Shown here piece after piece: positions 33,321-41,895 of a stretch of 64,000 nt of DNA. Positions within the stretch are counted from its first letter, which is position 1; each line of letters opens with the position of its first letter. A program made the translations under genes and the position numbers. This DNA is from JACRLW01 sp046349595 (GTDB lineage: Bacteria > Planctomycetota > UBA1135 > UBA2386). The notes under the pieces are model-generated. The model did not search any database, was not told the DNA's origin, and worked only from the letters and a program-made list of their open reading frames with translations. The stretch covers positions 372,001-436,000 of the forward strand of contig JAXMCA010000002.1 of assembly GCA_046349595.1 (NCBI GenBank), read 5' to 3'.

Positions 33321-34202
33321 ATGAAGCAGACCGAAGTGTTCGCCTGCGTGGCCGTCCTGGCCTGCGCGTCGCTGGCCGCGACACAGCAGATCGTCGACGT
33401 GTCCGCGCTCACCAACGACACCGCTCACCCGGTGGTCGTCACGCTGCAGCCGGGTCTGTGGCGCGTCGTCGCGATCGACCCCACGCAATCCGGCGCCTAC
33501 ACGGCCTGGCACGCATGGAACGGACAGAACGTGGGGTGCAGCGCGACCCCCGGCGGGTGCACGCAGGGCTGGATGTGGAACTACTTCATCCAGTGCCCCG
33601 GCATGCCGAGCGTGAAGGTCGGCGCCGTGTTCGGCGGCATCGGCGCGCCGAAGTTCGCCACCGAGGGCGAGGCCTTCGCAACCGCTCCGGAGCATTGGTT
33701 CCCGCTGACGACTCCGACCGCGGTGAGCTTCTGGATCGGGGACAGCAACTACCAGGACAACCTGGGTGGCGTCTCGTTGCGCATCGACAGCGCGACGCCG
33801 ATCTATCCGACGATGACGGCCACCCCCGCCGCGATCTCGGTGTCCGCCGGCGGACCGCAGAACTTCGACATCCAGGGCGGTGCGTTGCGCGCCGGGCACA
33901 CCTATCTGGTCGTCGGATCGTCGTCGGGGACGTCGCCCGGCCTCAGCGCGATGCACTGGCATCTGCCCCTCAACGGACCCGACGGCTACCTCGGCTTCAC
34001 GCTCGCCTTCCCCAACAACAGTCTGCTGGTGAACACCATGGGAACGCTCGACGCCGCCGGCGCCGGGCACGCGAGCTTCGTACTGCCGCCCGGGCAGGAT
34101 CCCGCGCTCGTCGGGTTCCATCTCTGGCACGCATGCCTCACGGTGAACCGCTTCGGGATCACCGGCATCAGCTCGGCGACACAGCTCGACTTCGTGCAGT
34201 GA
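33321..34202 (+). CDS. Secreted protein with planctomycete-type C-terminal module
   Basis: The 293-residue product has a signal peptide (about 1-24, MKQTEVFACVAVLACASLAA). The middle is beta-rich with CSATPGGC and CPGMPS cysteines and TFVAT-like strands, and no known enzyme motif. The last 60 residues (GTLDAAGAGHASFVLPPGQ, ALVGFHLWHAC) resemble the ends of the secreted proteins encoded at 34222-36144 and 50680-51732. GGAG at 33311-33314, 6 nt before the ATG, supports this start. It may be a surface or matrix protein; the function is unknown. Confidence 0.65.
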   Translation: MKQTEVFACVAVLACASLAATQQIVDVSALTNDTAHPVVVTLQPGLWRVVAIDPTQSGAYTAWHAWNGQNVGCSATPGGCTQGWMWNYFIQCPGMPSVKVGAVFGGIGAPKFATEGEAFATAPEHWFPLTTPTAVSFWIGDSNYQDNLGGVSLRIDSATPIYPTMTATPAAISVSAGGPQNFDIQGGALRAGHTYLVVGSSSGTSPGLSAMHWHLPLNGPDGYLGFTLAFPNNSLLVNTMGTLDAAGAGHASFVLPPGQDPALVGFHLWHACLTVNRFGITGISSATQLDFVQ

Positions 34203-34221
34203 TCCTCGCCCGCGCCGGCGG

Positions 34222-36144
34222 TCAGGTGCCGAGATACCACTCGACGGCGTCGCTGAACGTCACCGGGTTCGGTGCTCCGATCACCGCGAAGATCGCCTGC
34301 ATGCACACCGGCCCCGCTCCCTGCAGCGAGGGCACGTTCGGGACCTGCAGGTCGAAGACCCCCTGACCGTTCGCCACCGGGCCGATCGGGAAGGAGAACA
34401 TCGTCGCCGGGTCGAGCAGCAGCTCGCCGAAGGGCGTGATCACGCTGCCGCGCCCGAACGCGATCAGCATCGCGCCGATGGCACCGTTGTCGTGCTGGTC
34501 GAACGCGACCCGTGCAGTGCGACCCAGCATCGGCATGCGCGTCGTCGCGAGCGTCGGTGCAGCGGCGCCGGTCCCCGACGCCGTTCCGGTTCCGTAGTTC
34601 GACGACGTCGACGACGTGATCGCGAGTTCGACCCTGCCGAGGGGTCCGACACCGCCGCTCAGAGGAGCTCCGCCCCCGCTCGTCACGAGATTCGATTCCG
34701 CAGCGAGCCGCGACAGGGTGATCGGCGTGCCCAGCAGGTCGGAGACGAAGGCGCCCACTCCGTACGAAGAATACGACTCGTTCGCATCGCCGGCCGTGCC
34801 CAGCACTCCGACGAAATCCCCGGCAGCGAAGCTGATCGCCGTTCGGATCTGCTGCCCGCTCTGCACCCCGGTCGCGAGGAAACGGAGTTCACCCGCGATC
34901 GCGCCGGGGGCCGCCGGAGGTGCGGACGGAAGCCGGTACACCGCGACGTTCTGCAGACCGTGACCGAACTCGTCCGGCACCTCGAGGCCGACGATGGAGA
35001 ACCGTGCGGGGGCCCGGAACCACAGGCCACGCGTCGAGGTCGGGAACGAGTAGGTGCCGGTGAAGCTGGGCAGGGGCACCGTCTGCACGCGCACCACCCG
35101 CGTCGCCGTCGCGGTGTTCGTCGCACTGGACACCTGCAGGACGCAGCGGAAGACCCCGGGCGAGGGGTAGTCGAACACGGGGTTCTGCTGGGTCGAGTCG
35201 ACCTGACCGTCACCGTCGAAGTCCCACGCCCAGGTCGACGGCGCCGGTTGGCTCGCGTCGGTGAACTGGAACTGCAAGGGCACACCGGGGACCGGAGTCG
35301 TCGTGAAGTCGGCGAGGATCGGGTCGACCTCGACGATGCGTTGTCGCGTGAGCGTCGTCGCACCGAAGGTGCCGTCCGTGATCCTCAGCGTGATGTCGTA
35401 GTGACCGCCGGTCGTGTAGGTGTGCGTCGCACTCGGGCCGCTGTAGTCGTAGATGCCGTCGGAATCGACGTCCCAGTCGTAGCTGACGATTCCGCCCGGC
35501 GCGGTGGTCGACGAACGATCGAACATCGTCACCGTGAAGGGCGAGGGACCACGCCTCGCGGTGACGTAGAACCAAGGCTGCACGCCCTGCACCGGCGCGT
35601 AGCCGATGCTGCCGTTCCACACCCGCGGCGTGAACACCGGACCCGTGAACGGCTGGTTGCTCGCGGCGCCGAGTGTGAGGCCGAGCACCGCATCGGAGTA
35701 CGACTGGTTGGTGCCGTTGCCGTTGGTGTAGCGATGGCCCGCTCCCGACACGACGATCGCGATGCCGCGCGTCCCGATCCCGAGCTCGAAGGGCGCCAGC
35801 AGGGGCACGCGCGAGGGCCGATCGAGGCCTGCGGAGACCGCGGTGCCGTCGTCGACGCCGAGGACGATCCAGGCTCCGGTGGTCTCGTTGCCGAGGTGAC
35901 GCACGCCGTCGGGGAGTCCGTAGACCGTCACGCTCAACGGAACACCCGGCGCGCCGCCGACGTTGATCTCGACGTCCTGGACGAGGATCGGCTGCTGAAC
36001 CGTCGCGTCGAGGTACACCGCTCCGCCGTCGCTGCCGCCGTTGTCGGAAGCGAAGACAGTCGCGAGCCGCGACTGCTGCGCGGCGAGCGGCAGGGCCAGG
36101 AGAGCGGCCGACGCGAGGAGCGGGATCGGGAGACGGATCGCCAT
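34222..36144 (-). CDS. Secreted protein with two PKD domains
   Basis: The 640-residue product has a signal peptide (MAIRLPIPLLASAALLALPL). A beta-rich N-terminal region follows with GVDDGTAVSAG and later GHRYTNGNGTN. Two PKD-type Ig domains come next, marked by SYDWDVDSDG near residue 218 and WAWDFDGDG near 305; the Asp-rich loops may bind calcium. The C-terminal 100 residues follow the pattern PMLGRTARVAF ... QAIFAVIG seen in other secreted proteins here. It is probably a surface-exposed adhesin or matrix protein. It converges on the preceding gene and is divergent from pyruvate carboxylase, 141 nt away. The ATG at 36144 starts the signal peptide. Confidence 0.78.
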   Translation of the reverse strand: MAIRLPIPLLASAALLALPLAAQQSRLATVFASDNGGSDGGAVYLDATVQQPILVQDVEINVGGAPGVPLSVTVYGLPDGVRHLGNETTGAWIVLGVDDGTAVSAGLDRPSRVPLLAPFELGIGTRGIAIVVSGAGHRYTNGNGTNQSYSDAVLGLTLGAASNQPFTGPVFTPRVWNGSIGYAPVQGVQPWFYVTARRGPSPFTVTMFDRSSTTAPGGIVSYDWDVDSDGIYDYSGPSATHTYTTGGHYDITLRITDGTFGATTLTRQRIVEVDPILADFTTTPVPGVPLQFQFTDASQPAPSTWAWDFDGDGQVDSTQQNPVFDYPSPGVFRCVLQVSSATNTATATRVVRVQTVPLPSFTGTYSFPTSTRGLWFRAPARFSIVGLEVPDEFGHGLQNVAVYRLPSAPPAAPGAIAGELRFLATGVQSGQQIRTAISFAAGDFVGVLGTAGDANESYSSYGVGAFVSDLLGTPITLSRLAAESNLVTSGGGAPLSGGVGPLGRVELAITSSTSSNYGTGTASGTGAAAPTLATTRMPMLGRTARVAFDQHDNGAIGAMLIAFGRGSVITPFGELLLDPATMFSFPIGPVANGQGVFDLQVPNVPSLQGAGPVCMQAIFAVIGAPNPVTFSDAVEWYLGT

Positions 36145-36285
36145 CGGTCGCGGAGGAGTGTAGCCCCGTCCCGCGGGGGCGGCGCGGGATCGGGAGCCCG
36201 GCAGAGGGCTTGTTCCAGGTTTGAGGCGGTCCTTTCCGCGCACCGATAACTCCCTCGGCGCCGGACCTGCGCGCTCGCCACGACC

Positions 36286-39200
36286 ATGGAGATCCAACCC
36301 TTCCACAAGGTGCTCTGCGCCAATCGCGGCGAGATCGCGATCCGCGTGTTCCGCGCCTGCTCCGAACTCGGCAAACGCACGGTCGCGATCTTCAGCGAGC
36401 AGGATGCGACCCACCAGCATCGCTACAAGGCGGACGAGAGCTACATCGTGGGTCGGGGGCGCAAGCCGGTCGACGCCTACCTCGCGATCGATGAGATCCT
36501 CGATGTCGCCGAGCGCTCCGGCGCGGAAGCGATCCATCCCGGCTACGGCTTCCTGTCCGAGAACGCGCAGTTCGCCGCAGCGTGTCGTGCGCGCGGGATC
36601 GCCTTCATCGGACCGCGGGCCGATGTGATCCGGACGCTGGGCGACAAGGTCGCCGCACGGCTCGTGGCGGAGCAAGCAGGCGTGCCGACGGTTCCCGGCC
36701 TCACACTCGACCTCACCACCGAGTCCGCCCTGGAACAGGCCCGCGCATTCTGCGCGGCGAATGCACCGATCATCGTCAAGGCGGCGCACGGCGGCGGTGG
36801 TCGCGGCATGCGCGTCGTCGAACGGCTCGACCAGCTCGCCGAAGCGGTCGAGCGTGCTCGGTCCGAGGCACGGGCGGCCTTCGGCAATCCGCAGGTCTTC
36901 CTCGAGAAGTACCTGCCGCGCGTACGCCACATCGAGGTGCAGATCCTCGGCGACCTGACGGGCCAGATCGTCCACCTGCACGAACGCGACTGCTCGGTGC
37001 AGCGACGCCACCAGAAGGTCATCGAGGTCGCGCCGGCGCACAACCTGCCCGACGCGATGCGCCACCGGCTGCACGAGGATGCGCTCCGCATCGCACGCGC
37101 GGTGGGCTACCACAACGCGGGCACGGTCGAGTTCCTGGTCGGCGACGACGAGCATTGGTTCATCGAGGTGAACCCGCGACTGCAGGTCGAACACACCGTC
37201 ACCGAGGTGACGACCGGAATCGATCTCGTGCAGGCCCAGATCCTCGTCGAAGAGGGCTACGCGTTGTCGTCGGAGGAGATCGGCATCTACTCGCAGGACG
37301 AGATCCGCCCACGCGGTTCGGCGATCCAGTGCCGCGTGACGACCGAGGATCCCGCCAACGGCTTCCTCCCCGACACCGGGACGATCACCGCTTATCGCTC
37401 GGCCGAAGGCCTCGGCATACGCATCGACAGCGGCAGCGGCTACACCGGTGCGCACATCACGCCGCACTACGACTCGCTGCTGGTGAAGGTCACGTCCTTC
37501 GGGCCCTCGCTCGCGGCGGCGGCGCAGAAGGGACTACGCGCCCTCCAGGAGTTCCGCATCCGCGGGGTGAAGACCAACCTGCGCTTCCTCGAGAACGTGC
37601 TGCGCCACGACGCCTTCCTCTCGGGTCGCACCTGGACGCGCTTCATCGACGAGACGCCGGAGCTGTTCCTGCTCACGCGCCATCGCGATCGTGCGACACG
37701 CCTGCTCAGCTACATCGCGGACGTCGTCGTCAACGGTCACCCGACGATCCCGAAGGAGTTGCGCCGTCCGCCGATCCAGGTCGTCGAGCCGCCGCTCCCG
37801 CGCATCGATCCCGACAGCGCACCGCCGGCAGGCACGGTGCAGATCCTGGAGCGCGACGGCGCCGCGGGACTCGCGCGCTGGGTGAAGCTGCAGAAGCGTC
37901 CGCTGCTGACCGACACGACGATGCGCGACGCGCACCAGTCTCTGCTCGCCACGCGCGTGCGCACGCGCGACATCGTGCGCATCGCGCCGGCCACCGCCCG
38001 CCTGGCGGCCGACCTCTTCAGCGTGGAGACCTGGGGTGGCGCGACCTTCGACGTCGCCTACCGTTTCCTCAACGAGGACCCCTGGGATCGCCTGCGCAAG
38101 CTGAAGCGTGCGATGCCCAATCTGCTGCAGCAGATGCTGCTGCGCGGCGCCAACGCGGTCGGCTACACCAGCTATCCGAACAACGTCGTCGAGACCTTCA
38201 TCGAAGAAGCGGCCGCGACCGGCGTCGACGTGTTCCGCGTGTTCGACAGCCTCAACGACTTCGACAACATGCGGGTCGCCGTGGACCGGGTGATCAAGAC
38301 CGGCAAGGTGGCCGAGGTCGCGATCTGCTACACCGGCGACGTCGACAACCCGGCGCGTCAGAAGTACGGGCTCCGCTACTACGTCGATCTCGCCAAGCGG
38401 GTCGAGGACATGGGCGCGCACTTCCTGTGCATCAAGGACATGGCGGGACTGCTGCGACCGCACGCGGCGGAGCTGCTGATCACGGAGCTGCTCGGGGCCA
38501 CCGATCTACCGATCCACCTGCACACGCACGACACCAGCGGCAACGGCGTCGCCACGCTGTGCAAGGCGATCGAGACCGGCGTGCACATCGTCGACGTGGC
38601 GCTTGCGCCGATGGCCGGCTTGACGAGCCAGCCGAGCCTCAACGCGTTGATCGCCGCGTTGCGCGGTGGTCCGCACGACACCGGTGTGAAGAACAAGGAC
38701 CTGCAGTCGCTGGCCGACTACTGGGAGGCAGTGCGGGAGTACTACGGCCCCTTCGAGTGCGGCCTGAAGAGCGGCACCGCGGAGGTCTACTACCACGAGA
38801 TTCCCGGTGGTCAGTACTCGAACCTGCGTCCGCAGGTCGCATCGCTCGGGCTGCTCCACCGCTGGAACGACGTGAAGCACGCGTTCGCGGTCGTCAACCA
38901 GCTCGTGGGTGACATCCCGAAGGTGACGCCGTCGAGCAAGATGGTCGGCGACTTCGCCACCTTCCTCGTGCAGAACGACCTGCTCGTCATGCGCGACACG
39001 CTCGCGGAGAGTTGCGCCGCGACACGCGTGAAGCTGCTCGAGCGCGCAGCGCGTCTCGACTTCCCGGTCAGCGTGGTGCAGTACTTCCAGGGTCACCTCG
39101 GGCATCCGCCCGGTGGTTTCCCCGAGGATCTGCGCGCGGCCGTGCTGAAGGGCCTGCCGGTCGTCCACGGCAATCCGAGTGACGACATGCCGCCGCTCGA

Positions 39201-39780
39201 TCTCGATCAGCTCGGCGAGAAGCTCCAGAAGCGCTTCAGCCGGCCCTTCGCACCGCACGAGGTCGTGAGCGCCGCGCTGTACCCCCGCGTGATGGACGAG
39301 TTCTTCCGCTTCCGCGACCGCTTCGGCGACGTGTCGATCCTCGACACGCCGATCTACTTCCACGGACTCGAGCAGGGCAGGGAAGTGTGGGTCGAACTCG
39401 AGGAGGGCAAGACCCTGGTCGTGCGCCTCGACGCGGTCAGCGAACCCGCGGAGGACGGTTCGGTCACCGTCTACTTCACGCTCAACGGCCAGGCGCGGCC
39501 GATGACGGTGATCGACCGCTCGCTCGCGAAGCCCGAGGAGAGCGGCCGCAAGGCCGATCCCGCGAACGCCGATCAGGTCGGCGCGCCGATGCCCGGCAAG
39601 GTCATCGCCGTGAAGGTGAAGGCCGGTGACGAGGTGAAGGAGGGCGATCCGCTGATCACGCTCGAGGCGATGAAGATGGAGACCATCGTGCGCGCGCCGC
39701 GGGCCGGGAGGATCGCCGAGCTGGTCGCAGCCGAGGGCAAGCCGGTGCAGGCGCGCGACCTGCTGGCCGTGCTCGCCTGA
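36286..39780 (+). CDS. pyc: Pyruvate carboxylase
   Basis: This 1,164-residue single-chain enzyme carboxylates pyruvate to oxaloacetate with ATP, bicarbonate and biotin. The N-terminal biotin carboxylase domain shows KVLCANRGEIAIRV, the glycine-rich KAAHGGGGRGMR ATP-grasp loop and EVNPRLQVEHTVTE. The carboxyltransferase domain starts near 538 with TDTTMRDAHQSL; the metal-bound carbamylated lysine is K717 in CIKDMAGLL. The C-terminal biotinyl domain has EAMKMET with biotinylated K1130. Length and order are full. It feeds the TCA cycle by anaplerosis. The ATG at 36286 starts the conserved core; no strong Shine-Dalgarno sequence is seen. Confidence 0.96.
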   Translation: MEIQPFHKVLCANRGEIAIRVFRACSELGKRTVAIFSEQDATHQHRYKADESYIVGRGRKPVDAYLAIDEILDVAERSGAEAIHPGYGFLSENAQFAAACRARGIAFIGPRADVIRTLGDKVAARLVAEQAGVPTVPGLTLDLTTESALEQARAFCAANAPIIVKAAHGGGGRGMRVVERLDQLAEAVERARSEARAAFGNPQVFLEKYLPRVRHIEVQILGDLTGQIVHLHERDCSVQRRHQKVIEVAPAHNLPDAMRHRLHEDALRIARAVGYHNAGTVEFLVGDDEHWFIEVNPRLQVEHTVTEVTTGIDLVQAQILVEEGYALSSEEIGIYSQDEIRPRGSAIQCRVTTEDPANGFLPDTGTITAYRSAEGLGIRIDSGSGYTGAHITPHYDSLLVKVTSFGPSLAAAAQKGLRALQEFRIRGVKTNLRFLENVLRHDAFLSGRTWTRFIDETPELFLLTRHRDRATRLLSYIADVVVNGHPTIPKELRRPPIQVVEPPLPRIDPDSAPPAGTVQILERDGAAGLARWVKLQKRPLLTDTTMRDAHQSLLATRVRTRDIVRIAPATARLAADLFSVETWGGATFDVAYRFLNEDPWDRLRKLKRAMPNLLQQMLLRGANAVGYTSYPNNVVETFIEEAAATGVDVFRVFDSLNDFDNMRVAVDRVIKTGKVAEVAICYTGDVDNPARQKYGLRYYVDLAKRVEDMGAHFLCIKDMAGLLRPHAAELLITELLGATDLPIHLHTHDTSGNGVATLCKAIETGVHIVDVALAPMAGLTSQPSLNALIAALRGGPHDTGVKNKDLQSLADYWEAVREYYGPFECGLKSGTAEVYYHEIPGGQYSNLRPQVASLGLLHRWNDVKHAFAVVNQLVGDIPKVTPSSKMVGDFATFLVQNDLLVMRDTLAESCAATRVKLLERAARLDFPVSVVQYFQGHLGHPPGGFPEDLRAAVLKGLPVVHGNPSDDMPPLDLDQLGEKLQKRFSRPFAPHEVVSAALYPRVMDEFFRFRDRFGDVSILDTPIYFHGLEQGREVWVELEEGKTLVVRLDAVSEPAEDGSVTVYFTLNGQARPMTVIDRSLAKPEESGRKADPANADQVGAPMPGKVIAVKVKAGDEVKEGDPLITLEAMKMETIVRAPRAGRIAELVAAEGKPVQARDLLAVLA

Positions 39781-39852
39781 GCCGATCGGGCGGAAGACGG
39801 CGCGCGCGGTCGCGTCGAAGGGTGCGAATCGCTTCCCCAGAGGAGACCGCCC

Positions 39853-40551
39853 ATGTCGAGTCCCGTCGTCCTGTCCCTCGCGGCCGTCGCCGCCCTGTCC
39901 TTCTCCCCGACCGAGCCGGCCGTCGTCCGGACGCCCGCCGGCGACCAACTGATCCTCGAAGCCGGCACCTACGAGATCCCGTCGCTGGTCGACAAGGTCG
40001 CACAGACCCTGGGTCGCAACTACCTGATGGCCGAGAGCGAGATGAACGGATCGGCCAAGCTGGTGCTGCAGACCCGCATCGCGCTCGAGACCGACCAGAT
40101 CGAGCCGATGCTCGAACGCCTGCTCTACACCAAGGGATTCGCGATTGTCCCGCTCGATCCGACGCGTGGCATCAACGAGATCATCAGCATGATGGGCCCG
40201 CGCCGCGCCGAGATCATGGCCCGTGCGAAGTGGATCGACGTCGACCAGGTGCTGGCGCAATCCGATCGATTCGACGCCGTCACGACCACCGTGCGCCTGC
40301 GAAACGTCAACGCCAACTTCGCGGTCGCCCAGCTCCGCCCGTTCCTGTCGATGCCCGGCGGCACGACGCAGATCGTGGTCGGCAGTCTGTCGGAGAGCAC
40401 GCTCCTGCTCACGGGGCTCCGCTGCACGCTGGTGCCCGCGGTCCGCGCGCTCATCGCCGCCGACGATGCGGCCGAGTCGCAGCGCGAGAAGAGCAAGCTC
40501 GACGAGATCGGCACGCGCCTCGATCGCCTCGAGCAGGCGCAGAAGCACTGA
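39853..40551 (+). CDS. Secreted protein with orphan secretin N-like domain and C-terminal coiled coil
   Basis: The 232-residue product has a signal sequence (1-19). Residues 36-112 resemble an N0/N1-type secretin domain (AGTYEIPSLVDKVAQTLG, then YTKGFAIVP). A second N-type domain is at about 127-205 (AVTTTVRLRNVNANFAVAQL, STLLLTGL), and a coiled coil at 209-230. No pore domain follows. The order matches the protein at 11562-12350, so they are likely paralogs. An excellent Shine-Dalgarno AGAGGAG (39839-39845), 7 nt before the ATG at 39853, fixes the start. Its role may be periplasmic assembly or scaffolding, not secretion itself. It converges on the aminotransferase gene. Confidence 0.72.
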   Translation: MSSPVVLSLAAVAALSFSPTEPAVVRTPAGDQLILEAGTYEIPSLVDKVAQTLGRNYLMAESEMNGSAKLVLQTRIALETDQIEPMLERLLYTKGFAIVPLDPTRGINEIISMMGPRRAEIMARAKWIDVDQVLAQSDRFDAVTTTVRLRNVNANFAVAQLRPFLSMPGGTTQIVVGSLSESTLLLTGLRCTLVPAVRALIAADDAAESQREKSKLDEIGTRLDRLEQAQKH

Positions 40552-40552
40552 G

Positions 40553-41728
40553 CTACTTCAGGCTGCGCAGACGCGCGCAGGCCTCGTCGAGCACGGCGTC
40601 GCCGACCGCGAAGTGGAAACGCATGGTGCGCACGCCGCTCGGATCCGCGCAGAACACGTGACCCGGTACCGCGTTGATGCGGACGCGCTCGATCATCCGC
40701 AGCACCGCGGGGTGCGGGTCGAGGTCGCCGAACACGTCGCGGTAGTCGGCGAGCACGTAGTAGGCACCCTGCGGTCGCGCGAAGCGGAAGCCGGCGTCCT
40801 CGAGCGCGTCGCAGAACCGGTCGCGACGTGATTGGTAGCCCGCGCGCAGATCCTCGTAGAAGCGCGCGGGAAGCTCGCGCAGCGCACGCTCCACCCCGCG
40901 TTGCGCCGGGCGCGACGCGCACACCCAGGCCTGGTCGGCGACGCGTCCGATCGCCTCGATCAGATCCTCGCGCCCGGCCGCGTAGCCGACACGCCAGCCG
41001 GTCACCGAGTAGGTCTTGCTGAAGCTGCTGATCGTGACGCAGCGGTCGGTGAGGCCCGGCACGGTCGCCGGGGAGACGTGGCGCGCGCCGTCGAAGACCA
41101 TGTACTCGTAGACCTCGTCGGTCAGCACGACGCAGGGACTACCCTGCAGCTCGCGGCCGAGCGCGAGCAGTTCGGCCTGGGAGAAGACCCTGCCGGAGGG
41201 ATTCGCCGGGGTGTTCAGGACCAGGCCGCGGGCCCCGGCCGCGACCGCCGCCCGCACGGCGGGGAGGTCGAGCGCGAGCTCCGGACCGACGAGCCGCACG
41301 GGCACCGGGCGGAGCCCGGCGACCAGGAGCTGGGCCCGGTGGTAGGAGTAGAAGGGCTCGAACAGGATCACCGGATCGCCCGGATCGAAGAGGGCCAGGA
41401 TCGCGGCGAGGAAGGCACCCGACGAACCCGGCGTGATGGTCACCCCGGCCGCCCCCACCTCGATCCCGTTGAAGTCACGCAGCTTCCGGGCGACGGCCTC
41501 GCGCAAGCTCGGGAGCCCGGCGAAGGGCGTGTAGACCTGACGGTCCCCACCCTGGATCGCCGCCACCGCCCCGGCGACCAGGGGGGCCGGGGGGTCGAGG
41601 TCGCAGACCCCCTGGCCGAGGTTGATGCCCCCCGGGACCGCGTCGATCACCTCGGTGAGGGAGCGCAGCAGGTTGCCGCCGGCGAGGTGGCGGGTCCGGG
41701 CCGAACGCAGATCGAGCGGGTGAACCAT
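40553..41728 (-). CDS. Class I/II PLP-dependent aminotransferase
   Basis: This 391-residue enzyme has the fold-type I aminotransferase marks: NLGQGVCD near the N-terminus, GSSGAF for phosphate contact, NTPANPSG (N176), TDEVYEY with D204 and Y207, and the Schiff-base lysine K238 in SSFSKTYSVTGWRVGY. The closing Arg for substrate carboxylate is in GVRTMRFHF. It resembles aspartate/aromatic or kynurenine-type aminotransferases, so the amino acid is uncertain. The ATG at 41728 is used; a GTG six nt upstream gives two more residues. It is divergent from a large lipoprotein gene. Confidence 0.9.
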   Translation of the reverse strand: MVHPLDLRSARTRHLAGGNLLRSLTEVIDAVPGGINLGQGVCDLDPPAPLVAGAVAAIQGGDRQVYTPFAGLPSLREAVARKLRDFNGIEVGAAGVTITPGSSGAFLAAILALFDPGDPVILFEPFYSYHRAQLLVAGLRPVPVRLVGPELALDLPAVRAAVAAGARGLVLNTPANPSGRVFSQAELLALGRELQGSPCVVLTDEVYEYMVFDGARHVSPATVPGLTDRCVTISSFSKTYSVTGWRVGYAAGREDLIEAIGRVADQAWVCASRPAQRGVERALRELPARFYEDLRAGYQSRRDRFCDALEDAGFRFARPQGAYYVLADYRDVFGDLDPHPAVLRMIERVRINAVPGHVFCADPSGVRTMRFHFAVGDAVLDEACARLRSLK

Positions 41729-41895
41729 GCCCACGCCACGGTAAGCTCTGCCGCCCCTCTGGTCCCCGGGGCCCGTCCCGACGCGCCCTGGGCAAGGTTC
41801 CGCCTCTGCGCATCGTTGCGCTCCGTCCCCTCATGGCTATCCGGCGCCGTTCCAGGCTTGGCACGGCCCCCCGGCCGCCTTTTCATGTTCGCGCC

